DNA of 28,428 nt from a virus, in the IMG/VR virus record IMGVR_UViG_3300030331_002330, positions 1 through 28,428 of that record; one strand, given 5' to 3'. Below the pieces are notes generated by a model. The model saw nothing but the letters and a program-made list of their open reading frames with translations. It did no database searches and was not told the origin of the DNA. Of the stretch, positions 16,207 through 23,840 are shown piece after piece. The position numbers and the translations under genes were made by a program. Position 1 is the stretch's first letter; each line of letters starts with the position of its first letter.

Positions 16207-16560
16207 TTATTTTTTTGTTTTATGCTCTGTTAATTTTTTTATGTATTCAGCCTTATTTTTTAGTTCCTTATAATTCAACTCTTCTTTTTTCTTATCCCAT
16301 TCAAATTTTATTAAATCAGTTGGCTTTAATTTTTTACCTTTAGCTATTTGTATATTTAAAAGTAAAGTTGTTTGCCATCTTGTTCTTTCCCATTCACCTC
16401 TTTCTCTAATATTTTCCAATTCATAAAATCCTTCCAATTTATTCCAAAATTGTGCAGGAATATAATCATAAAAATCTTTTACACTTAATCCTAAATAACC
16501 AAAAGCAATTTTTTCAAGTTCACGCCAAGATAGTTTTTGTTTTACTTCTTGGCCTTCTGC
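16207..16560 (-). CDS. Tail assembly chaperone frameshift extension (GT part of G-GT)
   Basis: This is the -1 frame continuation, 117 codons long, read after slipping at 16560-16566. It begins AEGQEVKQKLSWRELEKIAF and continues through GYLGLSVKDFYDYIPAQFWN into a basic, charged C-terminus ending TEHKTKK. It is open throughout with no good own start; the first ATG is at 16437, in the middle of a conserved-looking helix. The combined G-GT protein would be about 225 residues (108-residue form minus its last five residues, plus 117). In lambda and relatives the GT part binds the tape measure while G binds tube subunits. The stop abuts the tape measure ATG exactly. Confidence 0.85.
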   Translation of the reverse strand, partial: AEGQEVKQKLSWRELEKIAFGYLGLSVKDFYDYIPAQFWNKLEGFYELENIRERGEWERTRWQTTLLLNIQIAKGKKLKPTDLIKFEWDKKKEELNYKELKNKAEYIKKLTEHKTKK

Positions 16561-16566
16561 TTTTTT
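16524..16566 (-). other. Programmed -1 frameshift signal: slippery heptamer plus stem-loop
   Basis: The heptamer A AAA AAG (16566-16560), in frame with gpG codons, is the classic strong bacterial slippery site also used by dnaX. Six bases later a perfect 7-base-pair stem forms between GCCAAGA (16553-16547) and TCTTGGC (16530-16524). It can extend by three more pairs (AGT/ACT) past a one-base bulge, and the gpG stop codon lies partly within the loop region. Slip site, spacer length and downstream structure all fit a -1 signal. Confidence 0.88.
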
Positions 16567-16868
16567 TCAACACTACCATTCATGTGTTCAGTTAGTATTT
16601 CCATTGCCCTTGTAATGCAACCATAATCACCATCTATCATATCAGCCAAATCATCAATAGTTATTGTGCAAGATTGTTTTGCTGCTCTGTACCCATCTTC
16701 TATTCCACAATAAATTAGTGTTAATGCACTATCAAGTGTCATGTCGGTTGCCAGCTTATCCAAATCTTGTAATGATGTATTTGTTTTTGCACTATATTTT
16801 CTAAGTGCATTAAAACCAAATTTGATAGGAAATTTTTTGTTATTTATTTCTATAAATGTATATGTCAT
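16542..16868 (-). CDS. Tail assembly chaperone, short form (gpG-like)
   Basis: This protein of 108 residues from the preferred ATG (MTYTFIEINNKKFPIKF) is a tail assembly chaperone: an N-terminal strand pair, then helices containing LRKYSAKTNTSLQDL and ALTLIYCGIEDGYRAA, as seen in tail chaperones encoded between the tube and tape measure genes. It guides tube polymerisation around the tape measure and is not kept in the virion. An in-frame ATG at 16889 would add 7 residues; the TTG at 16907 lies inside the hairpin above and is unlikely. Near the 3' end ribosomes can slip into the -1 frame to make a longer G-GT product. Confidence 0.82.
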   Translation of the reverse strand: MTYTFIEINNKKFPIKFGFNALRKYSAKTNTSLQDLDKLATDMTLDSALTLIYCGIEDGYRAAKQSCTITIDDLADMIDGDYGCITRAMEILTEHMNGSVEKKQKAKK

Positions 16869-16894
16869 TTTGTTTAGTTTTTGGTTCATGGCTA

Positions 16895-16918
16895 AGGCAC
16901 TAAACAAAAATAGCGCCT
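16895..16918 (-). promoter_or_regulatory. RNA hairpin between tail tube and tail chaperone genes
   Basis: On minus-strand RNA, AGGCGCUA (16918-16911) pairs fully with UAGUGCCU (16902-16895) including one G.U, around an 8-base U-rich loop. On the plus strand that pair would be A.C. No U-run follows, so it is not a standard terminator. It ends only a few bases before an ATG at 16889 and 27 bases before the preferred start at 16868. It may protect the 3' end of the tail tube message or lower translation of the chaperone gene. Confidence 0.5.
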
Positions 16919-16935
16919 ATGCCAATCCCCTTTAT

Positions 16936-17373
16936 TTATACTTCGTTTCTTGCCAGTGTACCAGTACCTTCAATCGTAAACGAATAGGTAGCAGTATCTT
17001 CTGTTCCGCCAGTTAAACTCATAGATGTAATAAACCCTTTTCCAGAGTAAAAATTATCATCAGTTGTTTGATTATCACCAAACATAAATGTTACAGGCAA
17101 TCTATTTGTTAATACGTTTGTATCAATTAAATCATCTGCACCATCTGTTAAATCTGCCCCTTGTGCATTAGTCCATGCATAGGCCCCATCAACATCAATA
17201 GAAAAATCTCTCACGCCTTCAAGCACTTCTTTAAAACCATTGCTTTCTTTGTTTGTTATTTCTCTTGTTGAATGATTTACATTTAGTGTACAATTCTGTG
17301 CAAAAGCAACCAAATTGGTTTGCCCTGATGTGCCGCTGTACACTTTTAAGTCTGTTCCATTTAAAATAGCCAT
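16936..17373 (-). CDS. Major tail tube protein
   Basis: This 145-residue protein has the length and pattern of siphophage tail tube proteins of the TP901-1/gpV-like group: an N-terminal AILNGTDLKVYSG strand pair, TLNVNHSTREITNKES (about 29-44), followed by FSIDVDGAYAW (about 57-67) and the C-terminal paired strands GFITSMSLTGGTEDTATYSFTIEG (about 112-135). The TREITNKES...W pattern is typical for hexameric tube subunits. It polymerises around the tape measure. Starts with ATG after a leader made almost entirely of A and T. A hairpin without a U-tract follows its stop (16895-16918). Confidence 0.88.
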   Translation of the reverse strand: MAILNGTDLKVYSGTSGQTNLVAFAQNCTLNVNHSTREITNKESNGFKEVLEGVRDFSIDVDGAYAWTNAQGADLTDGADDLIDTNVLTNRLPVTFMFGDNQTTDDNFYSGKGFITSMSLTGGTEDTATYSFTIEGTGTLARNEV

Positions 17374-17392
17374 TTTCTTTTATTTTTATTTA

Positions 17393-17575
17393 TTAATTAT
17401 TTTTATCAGCATCTACTTCTTTGCTTTTTTTTTCTTTTTTCTTTTTTTCTTCTTTGTATATGTATTCATTTTCTTTTAAAAATTTTAATGTATCTTTATC
17501 AGTTACATTTATTACACATCCTTTTTTAATAATTCTACCTGCATATCTCCAATTTTTTGTTAATTGTATTTCCAT
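17393..17575 (-). CDS. Small basic protein of unknown function before the tail tube gene
   Basis: This 60-residue protein has an N-terminal beta-like part, LTKNWRYAGRIIKKGCVINVTD (about 5-26), then a short helix TLKFLKENEYIYKEE and an extremely lysine/glutamate-rich tail (about 43-60). The first part resembles small phage proteins with the pattern aromatic-AGxxxKKGxxxxV, often encoded in the head or tail modules and of unknown role. It could be a minor virion or decoration protein, or a folding helper for the tube. It lies between the tail-completion and tail tube genes with short gaps (10 and 19 bases), and starts with ATG after an A-rich leader. Confidence 0.65.
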   Translation of the reverse strand: MEIQLTKNWRYAGRIIKKGCVINVTDKDTLKFLKENEYIYKEEKKKKEKKSKEVDADKNN

Positions 17576-17585
17576 AATTTTTTTT

Positions 17586-17996
17586 TTAATTAGTTGGATT
17601 AATTTGTCTTATTTCAAAATCCATTGATTTTCTAAATATACCAGAATCTCCACTTGTATCATCAAATAAATCATTATAACTTTTAAATTGACTTGATTGT
17701 ATTTGTTCATTTCCATAAGTTCCTTCATTTATTCTGTCCATTGCAACCCTTATTTTTTGTGCTAAATCTGATGCTTCGTTGTACGTTTCACAATAACAAC
17801 TAATCATAACATCATTTGTATCTAGTGTTGATGGTCCTTCCTTAGTATCATTAGGCGTTACTCCTGTAACATCATATATAATAAAAGGAAAAGCAGTTGT
17901 TTGTGGTGCTACATTTGGAAATATACGCGTTGATACAATATTTGTTATTGTGGTATCACTACTTAAAATATTATATATTGATTTTCCTATTTGCAT
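17586..17996 (-). CDS. Tail-completion / tail terminator protein (DUF3168-like)
   Basis: This 136-residue protein matches the DUF3168 / gp17-like tail-completion pattern: an N-terminal helix IGKSIYNILSSDTTITNIVSTRIFP (about 3-27), the strand AFPFIIYDVTG (about 35-45), the MISCYCETYNEASDLAQKIR strand-helix (about 64-83) and a C-terminal strand GIFRKSMDFEIRQ. These proteins cap the head-proximal end of the tail tube and join it to the neck. Position between gp10-like and tail tube genes agrees. Start ATG overlaps the previous stop by one base. Confidence 0.82.
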   Translation of the reverse strand: MQIGKSIYNILSSDTTITNIVSTRIFPNVAPQTTAFPFIIYDVTGVTPNDTKEGPSTLDTNDVMISCYCETYNEASDLAQKIRVAMDRINEGTYGNEQIQSSQFKSYNDLFDDTSGDSGIFRKSMDFEIRQINPTN

Positions 17997-18550
17997 TATC
18001 TTCCTAAAACACCAAATTTTTTGGTTCTTTTTGTATGGTTATTAATTAATCTTTCAACAATTTTATTTGCATCATTTCTAGCATTTTGATTTACTATTTG
18101 TTTGGTTTCGTTAAATGCTGGTAACATAAAAGGTTGGTCTTGTCCAAAACCTTTTCCTCCAAATTTAATTTCACTACCAAATTCTACCCAAGCTCCATAA
18201 AATCCAGATTTGCCATACATTTTATTTCTATTTTTTCCTTTATAATCCTCAGATTTTTTTGCAAATTTACCCTTAACCCTTGGACCAATATATCCACCCA
18301 TGTTTTTTCTACTTGTTCTTGTTGAAAAAAAACCAATACTTCTTCCTAATCTACCTGTTCCTCTTTTACTAGTATTGGATATTTTATTAGCATTTATTTG
18401 TGCTTGCCTTTGCATTGGTTTGCTGGTTTCCCTCCAAAAAGCATTCCATGCCTTACCTTCACCATTTTTTATTTGTTTAGGTAATTGCTCAAACATACGC
18501 TGTATTTCCTTAACGCCAAAAACTTCTACACCTTTATGAGTTATTGCCAT
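17996..18550 (-). CDS. HK97 gp10-like neck/tail protein
   Basis: This 184-residue protein resembles the HK97 gp10 family of neck or tail-terminator-associated proteins. Residues 14-29 form an amphipathic helix EIQRMFEQLPKQIKN, and residues 117-126 hold FYGAWVEFGS, equivalent to the conserved aromatic EFG(T/S) turn. The protein is very basic, with long Lys/Arg stretches at 60-115 and at the C-terminus, consistent with lying close to DNA in the neck. It is joined to both neighbours by TAATG overlaps, giving the canonical order connector, adaptor, gp10, tail completion. Its exact position in the virion cannot be told from sequence. Confidence 0.82.
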   Translation of the reverse strand: MAITHKGVEVFGVKEIQRMFEQLPKQIKNGEGKAWNAFWRETSKPMQRQAQINANKISNTSKRGTGRLGRSIGFFSTRTSRKNMGGYIGPRVKGKFAKKSEDYKGKNRNKMYGKSGFYGAWVEFGSEIKFGGKGFGQDQPFMLPAFNETKQIVNQNARNDANKIVERLINNHTKRTKKFGVLGR

Positions 18551-18882
18551 TAGTCTTTATTTTCACAAATTATTTCCAAAAATCTAGTACGACCTTCTAT
18601 TTCATTTATAACCTTTATAAAATAATCTTTACTATCAAAACGTAAAAAAGATTCCAATGTTAAGCTACTCATGTCCAAGTTTCTTATATATACATGCAAT
18701 CTGGTCATACCTGTTATTTTACTTGATTCATCTGTTTTTTCACTTCCACCCTTCCATTCAATAGCCGCCCAAACTGTTCTAAATAGTGTGTAAGCTCTGG
18801 TTTTTTCACCATAATCATTTTGACTTAATGGTGAATTAATATTATATATTTCAACACGCCTATCTAGTTCTCCTATTGTCAT
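18550..18882 (-). CDS. Head-tail adaptor / head-closure protein
   Basis: This 110-residue protein fits the head-closure (Phage_H_T_join, SPP1 gp16-like) family. It opens with IGELDRRVEIYN, has the TVWAAIEWKGGSEKT strand (about 37-51) and ends with FDSKDYFIKVINEIEGRTRFLEIICE (about 83-107), a small beta-barrel signature. These proteins sit under the connector ring and close the DNA exit channel before tail joining. The gene overlaps the connector by ATGA and the next gene by TAATG. The family call is from motif resemblance and gene order; no oddities seen. Confidence 0.82.
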   Translation of the reverse strand: MTIGELDRRVEIYNINSPLSQNDYGEKTRAYTLFRTVWAAIEWKGGSEKTDESSKITGMTRLHVYIRNLDMSSLTLESFLRFDSKDYFIKVINEIEGRTRFLEIICENKD

Positions 18883-19706
18883 CCTACAATCTGTACTTTA
18901 TAAGTATTTAAAAGCCACTTAACATTTTGCGGCAATTCTGTTGCTATTCTACCTATTACAACACTAGACCTATTTTCATAAAGGTTTCCGATTGTCAAAA
19001 GAATAGCTTGTTTTATTATATCTGGAACATCAAATATACTTCCATAACCAACTGTGTATCTTGCAAAAACAGCATCATTTCTTTTTGCTATGTTTGGAAA
19101 ACTTTGACCATCAGCCAATTGTATTTGTGATGGTTCATAATTTAGTTGAGTATTATAAATAGTTGAATCTAATAAAACAGAATTTTCTGTGCCACCTAAA
19201 GATGATATTTTAAAAGTAGCATCATTATTTCCTGATAATATTGTTAATGTATCATTTAAGGAATATCCACTACCAGCAACAACCAATTCAACACTAGTTA
19301 CATTTCCATTTGTATCAGCGGTAGCATTAACTTTAGCTCCAGACCCATTGCCACCAGCACATTCTAAATTAGTATTAACTCCAACTGTATAACCACTTCC
19401 AGCATTGTCTAAAGTAATTATTGATGGAATTGTTGTTGCACCACCTGGAAAATATTTAACATTAGCAACCGAACTTACTTTACTTTTAAATAAAGTTTCT
19501 AACTCTTTAAAACTACTAGCATATTGTTCAATAACAGTATCAATAAAAAATCTGTTTGTGTATTCCTCACATAGTTGTGTTGCAGCCTTTATCAAAGATG
19601 TAATATAAGTGTCATCTGCACTTGTATCAACTCGTAAATGTGCTTTTGCCTCAGTTAAAGTAACAGGAAATGTACTGGCGGCTGTAATTACTTGATATGT
19701 TTTCAT
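18879..19706 (-). CDS. Head-tail connector (gp6-like adaptor) with an inserted repeat domain
   Basis: This 275-residue protein is a connector of the HK97 gp6 / Phage_connect family. It starts with an all-helical part TLTEAKAHLRVDTSADDTYITSLI (about 17-39) and EEYTNRFF (47-54), and ends with VPDIIKQAILLTIGNLYENR (about 227-246). Such proteins form a ring below the portal. Unusually, residues about 95-172 (about 19191-19424) are an insertion with two related units, NAGSGYT (101-107) and VAGSGYS (143-149), separated by Gly/Ser/Asn-rich strands. This is a beta-rich repeat known from other phage virion proteins. With the insertion removed, the rest is close to the normal family length. The stop overlaps the next gene (ATGA). 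Confidence 0.85.
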   Translation of the reverse strand: MKTYQVITAASTFPVTLTEAKAHLRVDTSADDTYITSLIKAATQLCEEYTNRFFIDTVIEQYASSFKELETLFKSKVSSVANVKYFPGGATTIPSIITLDNAGSGYTVGVNTNLECAGGNGSGAKVNATADTNGNVTSVELVVAGSGYSLNDTLTILSGNNDATFKISSLGGTENSVLLDSTIYNTQLNYEPSQIQLADGQSFPNIAKRNDAVFARYTVGYGSIFDVPDIIKQAILLTIGNLYENRSSVVIGRIATELPQNVKWLLNTYKVQIVG

Positions 19707-19719
19707 TTTGTTTTGTTAT

Positions 19720-19755
19720 AAAAAAAGGAGTGATGGTATATCCACCACCCCTTTT
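19720..19755 (-). terminator. Hairpin terminator or attenuator after the capsid gene
   Basis: On minus-strand RNA a 14-base-pair stem forms between 19755-19742 and 19736-19723 around a 5-base loop. It includes two G.U wobbles and is followed by a run of seven T ending at 19720. On plus-strand RNA the two wobbles would be A.C mismatches, so the structure is tuned to the direction of the genes. It begins 22 bases beyond the capsid stop codon and ends 14 bases before the connector start. Probable roles are partial termination or 3'-end protection giving more capsid than downstream mRNA. Confidence 0.75.
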
Positions 19756-19776
19756 CAGAATTAATTATTAATACTG

Positions 19777-21006
19777 TTATGATTGTATTAATGTACTAAA
19801 TGCTGTTGTACTATCAGTTGTCATTCCATCAACTAATGTTGTAACAACCATAGATGCTTGCCCTCTTCTACCTAAAGTATATGGGTCAAACAAAATGTCA
19901 ATTCCACCAAACTGCGCTAGATGACATCTTGAAAAATCTCCAAATAAAGCATGTGCCTTACCAGAAGCTCCACCATTACCTACATTTGTTGAAAAGAATC
20001 CAAAATAATTGTTTAATTCTTTATCAGCAATATTCCATAATGGTGCAACACCTGTAGTTTGTAGCAATGTTCTAATCGAAGCATAAGCATCTTTATCAAA
20101 CAAATATGCCATTCTTGCTCCTTCCAATGGTACATTATTACCTAAAACAAAAGCCTCAAGGTCAATAAAAGTAGATGCAGCCAATGTTGAATCAGTTGAA
20201 CCTGCTCCTGCATCCGCAAAAATTGATTCTGGGGCACTAGTAATATCATTAGTTCCTAATAAAGCTTTTTCCCATGTTGATGCTACTGATTGTGCCATAT
20301 TTCTTCTAATCGCAGCCTCCAAACCTGAATTTTGTGTCATTGCTTCCATACTCATATCAACAACTGATATTAGTTTTTTTGGTGATAATGTTTTAGCAGT
20401 TATTGCATTACCAGTAGCCGATACATCAGAACTTACATCCTCAGTAACAAATGATGATTCTATACCACTAATAATTGGAAATTTTGCATCTGCCACACCT
20501 GTGTAAAGATTTGCACCTGCACTTGTTAATACTAAATTAGCATCCAGTTGGTCTGTAAAAGATTGTATTTCTGTACTTTTTATATCACCTGCTGTTTGCA
20601 TTGCTCTATTTTCCAACACAGATGCTGGTATAGCCACTCCAGTATATGTTTGACCAGTATATCTAGCCTGTGCTCTTGCTTCTTGGTCCATTTCTTTAGT
20701 TAATCCTTCAAGTTTACCAGTATATGCTTGACGCATTGCTTCTTGAAAAGAATATTTTGAAATGTCTTTATCTACTTTTTCAGATACAGTACCAGATACT
20801 ACTGCAGCATTACGCTTTATAGTTTCCATTTTTTCTGCTCTTGTAATTTTAACGTCAAGATTATCCACTTCCTCTAGAAGCGCATCTACTTGCTCGTTTT
20901 CCTCAGAGGTTAAATCTCTTTCCTCAGTTGTTGCAACATCCTTAATGTTTTCCAACTGAGAAATAATGTCTGACCTTTCCTCTTTTAAATAAATTGATGT
21001 TTTCAT
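19777..21006 (-). CDS. Major capsid protein, HK97 fold
   Basis: This 409-residue protein follows the prohead protease as usual in HK97-type heads. Residues about 1-75 are a charged heptad-like coiled coil (acidic TSEENEQVDALLEEVDNLD stretch), matching an internal delta/scaffold domain that the neighbouring protease probably removes. The remainder shows features of the family: an IPASVLENRAMQ segment, FPIISG, the TLSPKKLISVVDMSMEAM spine-like region, a central helix ending IRRNMAQSVASTWEKALL, and the GARMAYLFDKDAYASIRT and GDFSRCHLAQFGGIDI strands near the end. It forms the capsid shell. A strong hairpin terminator lies 22 bases after the stop codon, consistent with capsid mRNA being produced in excess. 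Start is ATG after an A-rich leader. Confidence 0.92.
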   Translation of the reverse strand: MKTSIYLKEERSDIISQLENIKDVATTEERDLTSEENEQVDALLEEVDNLDVKITRAEKMETIKRNAAVVSGTVSEKVDKDISKYSFQEAMRQAYTGKLEGLTKEMDQEARAQARYTGQTYTGVAIPASVLENRAMQTAGDIKSTEIQSFTDQLDANLVLTSAGANLYTGVADAKFPIISGIESSFVTEDVSSDVSATGNAITAKTLSPKKLISVVDMSMEAMTQNSGLEAAIRRNMAQSVASTWEKALLGTNDITSAPESIFADAGAGSTDSTLAASTFIDLEAFVLGNNVPLEGARMAYLFDKDAYASIRTLLQTTGVAPLWNIADKELNNYFGFFSTNVGNGGASGKAHALFGDFSRCHLAQFGGIDILFDPYTLGRRGQASMVVTTLVDGMTTDSTTAFSTLIQS

Positions 21007-21022
21007 TTTTAATTTTTTTTAT

Positions 21023-22594
21023 TTATTTTCTCTTTTTTAATTCAATATTTAATGAGATAAGAGAATTTCTCACCAAATTGTTTTCCTTTTCCTCTATTAT
21101 TTCCTCAATATCTTCGACCAAAGATTGTTTGTATTGTTCCAAACCTCTTTTGGCAACAACCAAATCACTCTCAGCCATATTATAAGCTGGATATGTTACC
21201 GGACTAACATCATAAAGCCTATCAATCTTTTTAATTGTTCTAATGTTATTTCCAGAATCATCTGTTGACCAATCATCCTCTGCAACAGTAAAGGCAAATG
21301 AACTTTGTGTTATATCACCACGCTTCATTGATATGGCCAAATCTTTACCATACGTTGTATTAGGCATATCAAATTCGTACTTTAATCCTTTTTCATCAGC
21401 ATCCAATCTTAATGTGCCTGATGTATTTCTAGCTAATATTAAATTAGGGTCATGGTTTATTAATGCCCTTACATCAGACTTGTTAATTAATTCTTCTGTA
21501 AATGCTCCTTTTTCTATATATTCATAAAACCCTCCTAAATTATTACTTCTGGAATCATAAACACTAGCATGTCCAACAACTACATCAACGCCCTCATCTG
21601 ATTGTTCTATTCTGGTTTCAATATTAAATATTCTTTTTTCCATAAAATCTATTTTATTATTTTTTTTATTCATTACATTCATAATATCCTCATGGCTTTT
21701 AAATGGCATATAAACTGTTTGACCATCCAATGTATGTTCATGAAAACCACTTCCACCCATTTCTTTAGCCATATCTGTCGCCTCTTTTTTTGTGGTAAAT
21801 AATGGCATTTCTATTCCATCATTTATCATTGTTCCAACTTTGGCTCTTTTATTTTTATCTTCTTTCATTTTTTTTACAACTGGATGATTGCTTGGTAATA
21901 AATCTGTGTCATGTTTACCTCCTCTAAACTTACCATTTTTTAAGGCATAATTAAAACTATTGCAACGGGCAAATGCCCACTGCTCTGGACTTTTTACACT
22001 AGGTCGTACCGACCCTGGATTTGTATTATATGCGCCCACTCCTCTGTTAAATACCTTTACCATTGTTTTATATGATACTTTTGTATTCCAACTTTTTTTT
22101 GAGCTTTTTACATCATCGTTATGTTCTTTTACTTTGTTTTGTAAAGCTGTTTTTACTTTTTCTGTTACCCTTTCCTCTGATTTTTTTTCCTTATCTATTT
22201 GGTCCAATTTTTTTATAGCCCACTCAACACCACTTGTTCCTCCCCAAGCATCGTACATTATGCCTCCACAACCTTCGTCATAAGGAACATCTTTATGTTG
22301 TTGATGTCTTTTAAATGATGCCATTCTTGCAATGGTTTCTCTACTTATACTTTCCCTATTTGCCAATTGTCTGGCTCTTGTCCATCCAACTTGCGTACCA
22401 CATGTGCTACCATTTTCCTCTTTATATTTTATTGCCCTTTTTGCATTGTTGGTTGCCGCCTCTGGATAATCATTATATGTTGCTGTTGCTCTATAATTTT
22501 TGTTAGCATTTTCTGCTGCCTCTTTGCTTGAATAAATACATGAACCATTTTGGCCCCATTTCCATTTTCCATTACTACATTTTTTAGCTGGCAT
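21023..22594 (-). CDS. Composite prohead protease with a long multi-module N-terminal extension
   Basis: This 523-residue protein is more than twice the usual prohead protease length. Residues about 319-520 are the HK97-type (U35) maturation protease: an IETRIEQSDEGVDVVVGHASV strand pair, the KGAFTEEL helix, the ALINHDPNLILART-like histidine region (H381) and the GDITQSSFAFTV serine region (S431/S432), as the catalytic pair is usually placed. Before it lie a KKCSNGKWKWG-type basic/Trp motif (4-14), a TQVGWTRARQLAN...DAWGGTSGVEWA module (about 45-130), a YKTMVKVFNRGVGAYNTN...GKFRGGKHDTDLLP module (about 174-234) and a GSGFHEHTLDGQTVYMP module (about 281-297). These modules recur in phage head proteins, and their functions are unknown to me. 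The protease would cut scaffold/delta-domain segments during head maturation. It lies between portal and major capsid, as expected. Confidence 0.88.
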   Translation of the reverse strand: MPAKKCSNGKWKWGQNGSCIYSSKEAAENANKNYRATATYNDYPEAATNNAKRAIKYKEENGSTCGTQVGWTRARQLANRESISRETIARMASFKRHQQHKDVPYDEGCGGIMYDAWGGTSGVEWAIKKLDQIDKEKKSEERVTEKVKTALQNKVKEHNDDVKSSKKSWNTKVSYKTMVKVFNRGVGAYNTNPGSVRPSVKSPEQWAFARCNSFNYALKNGKFRGGKHDTDLLPSNHPVVKKMKEDKNKRAKVGTMINDGIEMPLFTTKKEATDMAKEMGGSGFHEHTLDGQTVYMPFKSHEDIMNVMNKKNNKIDFMEKRIFNIETRIEQSDEGVDVVVGHASVYDSRSNNLGGFYEYIEKGAFTEELINKSDVRALINHDPNLILARNTSGTLRLDADEKGLKYEFDMPNTTYGKDLAISMKRGDITQSSFAFTVAEDDWSTDDSGNNIRTIKKIDRLYDVSPVTYPAYNMAESDLVVAKRGLEQYKQSLVEDIEEIIEEKENNLVRNSLISLNIELKKRK

Positions 22595-23765
22595 CTTCTC
22601 CTATTTTTTCTATTGTTGTCATATTCATTTGCATAAAATGTTTATCACCACCCTCAATAGAGTTCATGTTTTCTTTTCTTCTCACTTCATTGACACTCAT
22701 ATATCCATTTGTTATTGCAGTTCTGTATGATTCTGTTCTTGATTTAACGTCTCCTCTTAATAAACCATTAACATTAAATTCAACAAATGTTTTACCTATT
22801 TCATTGGTTCTAAATAATTTAAGGTTGATTTCTTCTTCTATTCTAGTTATATATGGCATTAGTGTATATGTAACAAATTCCTGTGATTGCATTTCGATAT
22901 TATTAAAACTTGATTTGCTTAAATCTTTTAATAAATGAGGTGGTATGTTAAAAATTCTAGCCACCTCTTCTATACTAAATTGCCTTGAACTTAGAAATTG
23001 TGCTTGTTCGGGACTAATTGAAATTGGTTTAAAAGTTAATCCTTCCTCTAATACTATTGTTGAATTGCTATTTTTTAATTTTCCATAGTTATTATTAAAA
23101 CTAGTTTTAAGTCTTTGCAATGCTGTATCACTTAATGCTCTGTCTGTTTGTAAAATTGAACTAGGTTTTGCACCATTGGAAAAAAATGTATTACCAAACT
23201 CTTGTAAATTTTCTGAATATTTTAATGCCTTACTGCATTGGTCAACTGGACTGATACCAGTAATACCATCATCTGTTAGTGTTTTAAAATGTAATACATC
23301 ACTAGAATCCATTATGGCTCCTTTGTCAATTTGATAAAAAACCTCACCTTCATTTACAACAACCTTAACATCATCAGGATTTAGGCAAATTAATTCTGTT
23401 GGGGTTCCACCATTATTTCTTATAATTTGTACAAAGGCATTACCATTTGTGCAAATGCAAAGCATTATAAATTCAAAAAATGTAATTTTATTTTGATAAT
23501 AATTAGGTTTAAATTTTACCAATTTATATATAGGATTATTAACCGCCTCTATTTTATCACCATTGTTTTGTCTAGTAAAAACAGATATAGGCAACGAACT
23601 AACACTTTCGGCCAATAATCTAATAGCACACCATACAGCAGTTAATGTTAATGCCTTATCTGTATCAAAACTATTATTATCGTGAAATAATGTATTTAAA
23701 CCAATGTGCCTTTTATTGGTTTTTTTTGGAATGAATACGTTTGTGATTCTTTCGAGTAAAGTCAA
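22584..23765 (-). CDS. Portal protein, HK97 family
   Basis: This 393-residue protein fits HK97-type portals in length and position. Typical segments are LTLTAVWCAIRLLAESVSSLP (about 40-60), the PIYKLVKFKPN region, the GNAFVQIIRN strand, and IEEVARIFNIPPHLL with the following FNNIEMQSQEF (about 280-310), which characterises this family. Portals form the dodecameric channel at one capsid vertex through which DNA enters and leaves, and they bind the terminase and the connector. The reading frame has an in-frame TGA five codons upstream and no ATG near the N-terminus, so the start is the TTG at 23765, as in terL. The 3' end overlaps the protease gene by 11 bases. Confidence 0.93.
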   Translation of the reverse strand: MTLLERITNVFIPKKTNKRHIGLNTLFHDNNSFDTDKALTLTAVWCAIRLLAESVSSLPISVFTRQNNGDKIEAVNNPIYKLVKFKPNYYQNKITFFEFIMLCICTNGNAFVQIIRNNGGTPTELICLNPDDVKVVVNEGEVFYQIDKGAIMDSSDVLHFKTLTDDGITGISPVDQCSKALKYSENLQEFGNTFFSNGAKPSSILQTDRALSDTALQRLKTSFNNNYGKLKNSNSTIVLEEGLTFKPISISPEQAQFLSSRQFSIEEVARIFNIPPHLLKDLSKSSFNNIEMQSQEFVTYTLMPYITRIEEEINLKLFRTNEIGKTFVEFNVNGLLRGDVKSRTESYRTAITNGYMSVNEVRRKENMNSIEGGDKHFMQMNMTTIEKIGEDAS

Positions 23766-23840
23766 AGGATATTATTTTTCACAATAATAAAAAATAAAAA
23801 ACCTATAAAAAAATAAAATCGACCTAATTTTTTAACACAC

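Noticed and set aside
16207-16437. Separate 76-residue gene starting at ATG 16437
   Set aside because: The frame is open much further upstream to the slippery site and the upstream part encodes conserved-looking sequence, so it is the tail of the G-GT frameshift product.
16869-16907. TTG start at 16907 for the tail chaperone
   Set aside because: It lies inside an RNA hairpin and its extra residues look unlike the family; ATG 16868 (or 16889) is better placed.
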